A DNA stretch of 64,000 nucleotides from Crossiella cryophila (GTDB taxonomy: Bacteria; Actinomycetota; Actinomycetes; Mycobacteriales; Pseudonocardiaceae), in NCBI RefSeq assembly GCF_014204915.1, contig NZ_JACHMH010000001.1, positions 8,519,501 through 8,583,500 on the forward strand. The letters are read 5' to 3'. A program made the position numbers and the translations under genes. Below the pieces are notes generated by a model. That model saw nothing but the letters and a program-made list of their open reading frames with translations. It did not search any database and was not told the DNA's origin. Shown in pieces: positions 51,723-58,175 of the stretch (the first letter of the stretch is position 1; every line of letters starts with the position of its first letter).

Positions 51723-52306
51723 TGAGCATTGCGTTGGAGGATGTCTTGGCCAGAGCCGGATTGCGGGTCACCGCCACCGAGTTCCTGTCCCTGGTGGAGG
51801 ACGCCGCACGCAAGCTGGCGCCGCCGCACCCGGACCCCGGGGCCTACTTCTCCGCAGATCAGCGCGCCGCGCTGGCCGCGGTCGGGGTGGACCTGAGTCC
51901 GAGGGCCGACGGCGAGCGCGACCCGAGGGCGAAGGCGGTGGCCTCCCAGGCCGTGCTGCGCGACTCGGCGATGACCGTGGCCGAAGCGGCCGAACGGGTG
52001 GGCGTGGACACCAGCCGGATCCGGCACCGGGTCAGCGCGGGTCGGCTCACCGGCTGGAAGGACCGCGGCGGCTGGCGACTGCCCGCCTGGCAGTTCACCG
52101 ACAGCGGGGTGCTGCCCGGTCTGGGTATGGTGCTGGCAAAGGTGCCTGCCGATCAGCCCCAGATGGTGGTCGCGGCGTTCATGACGACCCCTCAGGAGGA
52201 CCTGCTGCTCGGCGACCGGCCGACCTCCCCCCGCGACTGGCTGCTTGCCGGTGGTGACCCGCGCCGGGTCGCGACGCTGGCCTCGACGCTGGGGACGCCG
52301 GCCTGA
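51722..52306 (+). CDS. Antitoxin of a RES-type toxin-antitoxin pair
   Basis: A 194-residue protein. The middle has an HTH segment (MTVAEAAERVGVDTSRIRHRVSAGRLTGWKDRGGWRLPAWQF, about 86-127) like an excisionase/MerR-type DNA reader. The C-terminus (TPQEDLLLGDRPTSPRDWLLAGGDPRRVATLA) resembles the DUF2384 tail of MbcA/Xre antitoxins that plugs the RES active site. ATG 51722 is preferred to ATG 51704, which falls in the operator. It should bind the adjacent toxin and repress the operon. The N-terminal 80 residues are not recognised. Confidence 0.8.
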   Translation: MSIALEDVLARAGLRVTATEFLSLVEDAARKLAPPHPDPGAYFSADQRAALAAVGVDLSPRADGERDPRAKAVASQAVLRDSAMTVAEAAERVGVDTSRIRHRVSAGRLTGWKDRGGWRLPAWQFTDSGVLPGLGMVLAKVPADQPQMVVAAFMTTPQEDLLLGDRPTSPRDWLLAGGDPRRVATLASTLGTPA

Positions 52307-52369
52307 CTGGTCCATTGAGACCACCCAGGTAAGCGAACTCACGCGAGACCAGCGAACAGGACACACGAC

Positions 52370-53026
52370 TTGGCCCGGCTTCCTCCGCCGCCGACTCCGG
52401 CTGCGCTGCAAGCGTTGCTGCGCCGAACCGAGGACGTCGTCGCCGTACACCGCGCGACCCGTCTGGTGCGCATCTTCGCCGCGGGCGGCACCCACCCCCA
52501 GCGGTGGAACTCCTTCCGGTACGCCGGACCGTTGCCGCACGCCCGGTTCGACCCGCACCCGGCCACCCTGGACGGCCGCCCGATCGAGACCCACGAACAC
52601 GGGGTCCTGTATTTCGGCCTGTCCGTGCGGACCAGCGTCGCCGAGGTCTACCAGGCGACATCGACGGTGGACCGGCGCACCCGCAGCCCGCACCTGGTGG
52701 TGCTTCGGCCGCGGCGCACGTTGCGGTTGCTGGATCTTTCCGGGCTGTGGCCCACTCGCGCCGGTGCGTCGCAGTCGATCAGCACTGGGCCGAAGGACCG
52801 TACGCAGGCTTGGGCTCGGGCGATCCGGGCGGCTTATCCGGAGCTGGATGGGCTTTGGTACCGGTCCTCGATGGACACCGGGAATCCGGCTATCTGCCTG
52901 TGGGATCCGCCGGGGATGAGCGCGTTGCCGATCGCGCCGGATGTGTTGTTGCCGTTGGATCATCCGGGGCTGGATCTGCCGCTGGCGCGGATCTGCGAGG
53001 AACTCAACTACACGCTGCTTGGCTGA
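52370..53026 (+). CDS. RES-domain toxin (probable NAD+-degrading enzyme)
   Basis: A 218-residue RES-domain protein: VHRATRLVRIFAAGGTHPQRWNSFRYAGPLPHARFDP at the start (RES Arg in RWNSF), GVLYFGLSVRTSVAEVYQ with the Tyr and Glu of the family (about residues 78-95), and LLDLSGLW, DTGNPAICLWDPP. Characterised relatives (MbcT, Res) break down NAD+ and stop growth. TTG 52370 follows AGGA; the gap to the antitoxin is 63 bases. Downstream lies the first repeat unit of the copy-2 array. Confidence 0.83.
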   Translation: MARLPPPPTPAALQALLRRTEDVVAVHRATRLVRIFAAGGTHPQRWNSFRYAGPLPHARFDPHPATLDGRPIETHEHGVLYFGLSVRTSVAEVYQATSTVDRRTRSPHLVVLRPRRTLRLLDLSGLWPTRAGASQSISTGPKDRTQAWARAIRAAYPELDGLWYRSSMDTGNPAICLWDPPGMSALPIAPDVLLPLDHPGLDLPLARICEELNYTLLG

Positions 53027-53047
53027 GCCGGGGTCCCCTTCCTCGGC

Positions 53048-53637
53048 GTGTTGGCCGTTGTCGTACGGGGTGTTGGCCGTTGTGGGACACGAGCGACGAT
53101 CAAGAGCGTCCTCGCCGGACGGGCAGAAATCAAAGGATGGGGGGAAATCAAAGGCACAGAGCAGTGCTCGTACGGTTCCCCATCCCCGTCAGCCTTCCGA
53201 TACCAAACCACATCCCGGCAAGCAGCCCGGTTGCGTTTGTGTTGACTTGGCGGCGGTTTGTGTTGCGGGGCTGCTTGCCGGGATGCGGTGTGTCCTCTCC
53301 AGGCTGACGGGGATGGGGAACCGCTCAGGTGGGGTTTGAAAAGCCACCCCGGCTGCTTGTCCTCGGGCTCCGCCCGGTCGCGGCGCGGTCGAACCGCCTA
53401 GCCGCCACGCTTCGGGCTTCGCCCGCCTGCCCCCGACGCTCACCGCTCCGGGCTTCGCCCGCCCACAACGGCCAACGTGCCGTACAAGAACGGCCAACAC
53501 ACCGTCCCATAACGGCCAACACGCGCGGAGGGTTGAAACCCTCGCCAGCGTGTTGGCCGTTCTTGTACCGGGTGTTGGCCGTTTTCGTACGGTGTGTTGG
53601 CCGTTGTTGTACGGCTTGTTGGCTGTTGTGGGTGGGG
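53048..53637. repeat. Composite structured repeat, copy 2 (hairpin plus inverted 22-bp arrays)
   Basis: Same order and orientation as 31177-31630. Two 22-bp units (53048-53091) stand right after the toxin gene. The hairpin module follows at about 53087-53340: stem 1 is 53174-53194 with 53302-53322 (21 bp perfect), and stems 2 and 3 merge to 53207-53228 with 53268-53289 (22 bp, one mismatch); the total length is again 149 nt. Three short CGGGC hairpins follow (about 53364-53376, 53412-53424, 53448-53460). Then come a partial and two full inverted units (about 53462-53522), the 27-nt spacer with GAGGGTT-GA-AACCCTC (53528-53543), and four direct units (53550-53637), the last touching the TAA of the GNAT gene. 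Confidence 0.88.
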
Positions 53638-54162
53638 TTAGGCGGTTTTGGGGAGGTGGGTGGGGAGGTGGCGGCGGTAGCGGCAGGTGGGGATTTCCTG
53701 GTTTTGCAGGTGGTCTGTGCTGGTGGTGCCGTCTGGGCGCCAGCCGTGGGCGCGGTAGAAGTTGCGGGCGAGCATGTTGGCTTGGAAGACCCAGAGTTCG
53801 GCGTGGGTGTGGCCTAGGGCGGCCAGGTGGCGGAGGCCGGCGTGGTGGACCGCCCGGCCCGCTCCGGTGCCCCACATTCTCGGGTCGCCGTACAGGGCGA
53901 TCAGTTCTCCGGTTGAGTTCTCGGTCTCGCGGACCGCGCAGTACGCGCCGATGCGGCCGGTGCGGTCTTCGGCGACGAACACCGTGTCCGCTCCTGGCCT
54001 GCTCAGCCAGGTTTCCCAGCCGGGGGCTCGGCGCTGCGGGCTCATCTGGTCGAGCAGCTCGTCAGCGACGATGCCTCGATAGGCGTACTGCCAGCTCAAC
54101 ACGTTGATACGGGCGATCTCCGCCGCATCCGCCGGTTCTGCCTGGCGCACCGTCCATGTCAT
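53638..54162 (-). CDS. GNAT-family N-acetyltransferase
   Basis: A 174-residue acetyltransferase: WTVRQAEPADAAEIARINVLSWQYAYRGIV at the start; the acetyl-CoA loop is DPRMWGTGAGRAVHHAGL (Q/RxxGxG/A variant), and ELWVFQANMLARNFYRAHGWRPDGTT is the typical C-terminal strand. Substrate unknown. Its TAA is contiguous with the repeat array. Base composition is normal. Confidence 0.9.
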   Translation of the reverse strand: MTWTVRQAEPADAAEIARINVLSWQYAYRGIVADELLDQMSPQRRAPGWETWLSRPGADTVFVAEDRTGRIGAYCAVRETENSTGELIALYGDPRMWGTGAGRAVHHAGLRHLAALGHTHAELWVFQANMLARNFYRAHGWRPDGTTSTDHLQNQEIPTCRYRRHLPTHLPKTA

Positions 54163-54234
54163 GACAAGAGCCTGCGGGACGGCACCGGGTCCGGGCCAGG
54201 GAATTTCCCGTTCGGACCAGGCGCGCGGCCCTGA

Positions 54235-56181
54235 TCAGCCCAAATGGCGGGACCACCAGTCGAGAACGGCCTCGAAGCGCTGCAGCCGGTGCTTCGGCCT
54301 GCCGCCGCGGGTGAGTTCGTGGCCCTCGCCGGGGAAGAGCAGCATCTCGGTCGGGGTGCCGTTGCGGCGCAGGGCGACGAACATCCGCTGGGCCTGTTCC
54401 AGGGGACACCGCCAGTCCTGTTCGGAGTGGGCGATCAGGAACGGGATGGTGATCTGGTCGGCGTAGGTGAGGGGGCTGCTGCGGCGCTGGGTTTCCTCGT
54501 CGGCGCAGTAGTCGGTGGCGAAGGACCAGCCGATGTCGGAGGAGCCGACGAAGGAGTCCCAGGCGTTGAGCGCGCGTTCGCTCCAGGCGGCCACGAACCG
54601 CTCGCCGTGTTTGGCGGCCAGGATGCCGGTCATCAGGCCGCCGTAGGAGCCGCCCATCACGCCCACGCGGGCCGGGTCCAGGCCGGGGAGTTCCAGGGCC
54701 GCGTCCAGCAGGGCGAGCAGGTCGCCGGTGTCCTCCACGGTGCCGAAACCGGGGCCGGCGAGTACCGCGCCGTGCGCCTGGCCGTAGCTGGCCGAGCCGC
54801 GCGGGTTGCCGAGCACCACGGCGTACCCGGCCTCGGCGTAGATCTGCGCCTCGTCGAAGAAACCGCGGCTGTAGAAGCGGAACGGGCCGCCGTGGATGTT
54901 GAGCAGCACCGGGTGCGGGCCGGGGCCCTTGGGCAGCATCACCCAGCCGTGCACCGGGTAGCCGTCGGGGGCGGCGGTGTCGATCTCCTGCCAGCCGAGC
55001 AGGCCGGTGGCGCGGGCCTCGGCGTTGAACTCGGTGAGGGTGACCGGGTTCTCGCCGAGCAGCACGAGTTCGCCTGGATCGTCCACAGTGGACACGGCTG
55101 CCACCGTGCGGCCGCTGTGCGCGGTGAAGCCGAGTACCGCGGCGTCCTCGCCCGCCAGCAGTGGCAGCTCGTCCAAGAGTGCTTCCTTGGCGCCGGTGGG
55201 GACCAGGCGGACCTGCACCGCGCCCCGGTGCGCCACCGGCACCAGCACGCCGCCCTCGATGAGCACCGGCGGGCCGGGGGCGCGTTCCACCGCGACCGTC
55301 TCGGTGTCGGTCAGCCGCAGCGGGGTGCCCGGTTCGCCGGTCAGCCGCAGCGGGGCCGACCACAGGCCGGGGTTGAGCGCGACCGCGCGGCCGGTGAACT
55401 GCTCACCGCAGTAGTAGACCGTGTCGCCGTCGGCGGTCGGGTACTCCGCGGTGCCCTCACTGCGCACCACCAGCACCGGCTCGCCGCCTGCCACCGACAC
55501 CGCGTAGACGTCGGTGTGCAGGGTGTCGCCGTCGGCGCCCAGGGCACGCTGAGCGGTGAAGAGCACGTGCCTGCCGTCCGGGGTGAAGGCGGGATCGGCG
55601 GCGTCCACGTCCAGCTCGGTGAGCCGCCGGGGCGGGCTGGGCACACCGTCGGGGCCGGGCAACTCGGCCACGTGCACCTGGGCCGGGCGGTCGCCGATGA
55701 AGCCGATGCCGTCGAAGCGGTAGCTGAACCGGGTGATCCGGCGCGGCGCCTCGGCCTCCGGCCCCACGCCCGCGGTGGTCCCGTAGCGGCCCGGTTCGGG
55801 CACCCTGGCGGTCCAGGCCAGCGAGCGTGAGTCCGGCGCCCAGGCTGGCACTCCGGCCCCCAGCGGCAGGTCGGTGAGCTGGATCGCCTCACCGCCCGCG
55901 GTGGGCAGCAGGTAGACCTGGGGCCTGGCCGCCGTGCCGGAGTCACCGGCCACCCGCAGGAAGGCCACCCAGGCGCCGTCCGGGGAGATCCGCGGCTGGG
56001 TGTCGGAGCGGCCGCCGGTGATCCGCCGGGGTGTGCCGCCAGGGGTCAGCGGCACCTGCCACAGGCCGCCGCGATAGCCGTCGGCCCGCAGGTCCGGGCT
56101 GGACACGGCCACCACGAGGGTGTCGCCGTGCAGGGCCGGGATTCCGGGAACTCGCAGAAAAGGAAGATCCTCCGGGCGCAT
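54235..56181 (-). CDS. S9-family prolyl-oligopeptidase-like serine peptidase
   Basis: A 648-residue protein: an N-terminal seven-bladed propeller with TolB-like repeats (SDTQPRISPDGAWVAFLRV; GAGVPAWAPDSRSLAWTA; ADPAFTPDGRHVLFTAQ) to about 380, and a C-terminal alpha/beta hydrolase. Catalytic Ser is in MGGSYGGLMTG, Asp in AHSEQDWRCP and His in FPGEGHELTRGG. It has no signal peptide, so it probably degrades peptides in the cytoplasm (acylaminoacyl-peptidase type). ATG 56181 is preferred over TTG 56190. Confidence 0.92.
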   Translation of the reverse strand: MRPEDLPFLRVPGIPALHGDTLVVAVSSPDLRADGYRGGLWQVPLTPGGTPRRITGGRSDTQPRISPDGAWVAFLRVAGDSGTAARPQVYLLPTAGGEAIQLTDLPLGAGVPAWAPDSRSLAWTARVPEPGRYGTTAGVGPEAEAPRRITRFSYRFDGIGFIGDRPAQVHVAELPGPDGVPSPPRRLTELDVDAADPAFTPDGRHVLFTAQRALGADGDTLHTDVYAVSVAGGEPVLVVRSEGTAEYPTADGDTVYYCGEQFTGRAVALNPGLWSAPLRLTGEPGTPLRLTDTETVAVERAPGPPVLIEGGVLVPVAHRGAVQVRLVPTGAKEALLDELPLLAGEDAAVLGFTAHSGRTVAAVSTVDDPGELVLLGENPVTLTEFNAEARATGLLGWQEIDTAAPDGYPVHGWVMLPKGPGPHPVLLNIHGGPFRFYSRGFFDEAQIYAEAGYAVVLGNPRGSASYGQAHGAVLAGPGFGTVEDTGDLLALLDAALELPGLDPARVGVMGGSYGGLMTGILAAKHGERFVAAWSERALNAWDSFVGSSDIGWSFATDYCADEETQRRSSPLTYADQITIPFLIAHSEQDWRCPLEQAQRMFVALRRNGTPTEMLLFPGEGHELTRGGRPKHRLQRFEAVLDWWSRHLG

Positions 56182-56233
56182 GCGGGCCAAGCTACCCGCC
56201 CGGAGGACCTTCCCTCGAGCCTTGCCGGAAGAA

Positions 56234-57232
56234 CTACTTGGCCGGGGCCTTCTCGTCCTTGCGGGCGTCGTTGCGGGTCTTGAGCAGGCTGGTCACGGTG
56301 GTGATGATCAGCACGCCGATGATGAACGGCAGCGAGATCTCGATGCCGATGTGCGGCGCCCAGGCGATCGGCTGGCCCTCGTTGAGGAACGGCAGGTTGT
56401 TGCTGGCCAGCGCCTCGAAGACGAGCTTCACACCGATGAAGCCGAGGATGACGGCCAGGCCGATGTGCAGGTAGACGAGCCGGTTGAGCAGGCCGCCGAT
56501 CAGGAAGTACAGCTGCCGCAGGCCCATCAGCGCGAAGGCGTTGGCGGTGAAGACCAGGTAGGGCTCCTTGGTCAGCGCGAAGATCGCCGGGATCGAGTCG
56601 ACCGCGAAGAGCAGGTCGGTCAGGCCGATCGCGAGCATCACGATGAACATCGGGGTGACCCAGCGCTTGCCGTCGATCTTCACGAACGACTTGGCGCCCA
56701 CGTAGTCCTTGGTCACCGGCAGCACCTTGCGGGCGAAGCCGACGAGCTTGGGCTCCTTGAACTCCTCCTCGTTGCCCTCACCCTGTCGCGCCTGCTTGTA
56801 GGCCACGAACAGCAGGAAGCCGCCGAAGATGTAGAAGATCCAGCTGAACTGCTCGATCAGCGCCGCGCCCGCCGCGATGAACCCACCGCGCATGACCAGC
56901 GCCAGCAGGATGCCGATGAGCAGCACCTTGTGCTGGTGGATCGAGGGAACCGCGAACGTGCTCATGATGATCACGAACACGAAAAGGTTGTCGATACTCA
57001 ACGAGTATTCGGTGATGTAGCCGGCAAAGAACTCCCCGGCGTACTGGGATCCGGAGAAATACCAGAGCCCTAGTCCGAAGAGCACCGCGGCGGCCACGTA
57101 GAAGATGACCCAGCGGGAAGCCTCGCCGACCGTCACCTCGTGCGGTTTGCGGTCGACGATCACGAGGTCGATAGCGATCAGGGCCAGCAGTCCGACCACA
57201 GTCGCGATCCACAGCCAAGCGGGGACGAGCAC
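56234..57232 (-). CDS. TerC-family integral membrane protein, probable manganese exporter
   Basis: A 332-residue, about nine-TM protein of the TerC/Alx family. Conserved acidic TM motifs are TEYSLSIDNLFVFVIIMSTF (about 78-97) and IGLTDLLFAVDSIPAIFAL (about 202-222), the residues thought to carry Mn2+. GGAGG lies before GTG 57232. A manganese-type riboswitch precedes it on the same strand, which strongly favours a Mn2+ efflux or metalation role over tellurite resistance. Confidence 0.92.
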   Translation of the reverse strand: MLVPAWLWIATVVGLLALIAIDLVIVDRKPHEVTVGEASRWVIFYVAAAVLFGLGLWYFSGSQYAGEFFAGYITEYSLSIDNLFVFVIIMSTFAVPSIHQHKVLLIGILLALVMRGGFIAAGAALIEQFSWIFYIFGGFLLFVAYKQARQGEGNEEEFKEPKLVGFARKVLPVTKDYVGAKSFVKIDGKRWVTPMFIVMLAIGLTDLLFAVDSIPAIFALTKEPYLVFTANAFALMGLRQLYFLIGGLLNRLVYLHIGLAVILGFIGVKLVFEALASNNLPFLNEGQPIAWAPHIGIEISLPFIIGVLIITTVTSLLKTRNDARKDEKAPAK

Positions 57233-57280
57233 AGTTCACCTCCGGTTCATGGGCACACGCCACCAGACACACGCCACTGA

Positions 57281-57383
57281 CCGGAGGTCTCTTCCACCGG
57301 ACCAGAAGGCCGGTCGACGGCACCGGGACGTCACTGGGGACGGCCGTGATGACGATGTCGCCGCGAAGGAATACTCCCCTCCA
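57281..57383 (-). ncRNA. yybP-ykoY manganese riboswitch
   Basis: On the minus strand the leader reads GGAGGGGAGTATTCC (57382-57368), then ATCGTCATCACGGCC, and ends GAGACCTCC (57291-57283). This matches the yybP-ykoY core: GGGGAGUA in loop 1, the CGUCA-CACG segment, and an AGACC-type loop 3 closing the P1 stem. P1 is GGAGG (57382-57378) with CCTCC (57287-57283). The gene it controls is TerC, the classic partner. About 50 bases separate it from the start codon. Confidence 0.85.
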
Positions 57384-57478
57384 AGCTGTGTAACGTTCTC
57401 ATGTGCACCCTGAAGTCCACCAGTAGGGGTGATGCGGGGCACTGTCTCAGACCCCCTTGGGGTGAAAAGATCCCCTGC

Positions 57479-57757
57479 ATGGTGCTGGAGATCACCGAGC
57501 TCCTGCTCCGACCGGAGACAGCGGAGCGGTTCACCGCGTTCGCCGAGGTCACGGTGCGTGGGCTGCTCTCCGAACCCGGGTGCGTCTCGGCCCGGCTGAC
57601 CCGCGGGGTGGAGAACCCGAGCCGATTCGTGCTGCTGGTGGAATGGGAGACGATCACCCGTTCGGCGCCGCCTGACCGGCACTGGCCAGGGGAGTTGGCC
57701 GCGTTGCTGGCCGAGCCGCCGGTGATCGAACTATTCGATCCGGCCGGTGCGCCGTGA
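57479..57757 (+). CDS. ABM-domain (antibiotic biosynthesis monooxygenase-like) protein 1
   Basis: A 92-residue dimeric alpha/beta-barrel protein (MVLEITELLLRPETAERFTAFAEVT; PGCVSARLTRGVENPSRFVLLVEWET). The His or Trp residues needed by oxygenase members are mostly absent, so it may be a binding protein. The ribosome binding site is weak. The stop overlaps the start of the next gene (GTGA), whose product is a paralogue. Confidence 0.8.
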   Translation: MVLEITELLLRPETAERFTAFAEVTVRGLLSEPGCVSARLTRGVENPSRFVLLVEWETITRSAPPDRHWPGELAALLAEPPVIELFDPAGAP

Positions 57758-58059
57758 TCCTGACCATCACCGAACTGCTGGTCGTGCCCGGCGCCGAGGC
57801 CGAGTTCCTGATCGCGGTGGACAAGGCGCTGCCCGAACTGCTCGGCGCCGCGGGCTGCCACTCCGCGCGGCTGGTCCGGTGCACCTCGGCGCCGGAACGG
57901 TTCGTGCTGCTGAGTGAATGGGCCACGCTGGAGTCGCACACCGAGGACTTCTACCGCTCCGAGGCGTTCCTGCGGTGGCGGGACGCGGTCAGCGAGCACC
58001 TGTGCGAACCACCCCGCGTGGAACACGCCGAGGACCTCACCGGATTGATCACCCGGTGA
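57754..58059 (+). CDS. ABM-domain protein 2, paralogue of the preceding gene
   Basis: A 101-residue ABM protein (ILTITELLVVPGAEAEFLIAVDKALPELLGAAGCHSARLVRC; RFVLLSEWATLESHTEDFYRSEAFLRWRDAV). It is longer at the C-terminus than its neighbour and retains a typical LESHTEDFYRSEAF helix. Start GTG 57754 is coupled to the upstream stop. The two probably form a heterodimer; function unknown. Confidence 0.83.
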   Translation: MILTITELLVVPGAEAEFLIAVDKALPELLGAAGCHSARLVRCTSAPERFVLLSEWATLESHTEDFYRSEAFLRWRDAVSEHLCEPPRVEHAEDLTGLITR

Positions 58060-58175
58060 TCCATTTCCGCCCTGCGCGAAACCGACAGTTCTCAGGTTCG
58101 CCGCTGGACACCGGATCTATACCGATTCGGCTCGGCCACACACTCCCGTCACCATCGTTGGCATAACTTGGCGAG

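Noticed and set aside
54163-54234. Possible tRNA in the gap between GNAT and S9 genes
   Set aside because: No T-loop consensus (GGTTCGAATCC) or acceptor pairing was found.
56234-57232. Tellurite-resistance function for TerC
   Set aside because: No other ter genes are present and the manganese riboswitch points to metal efflux.
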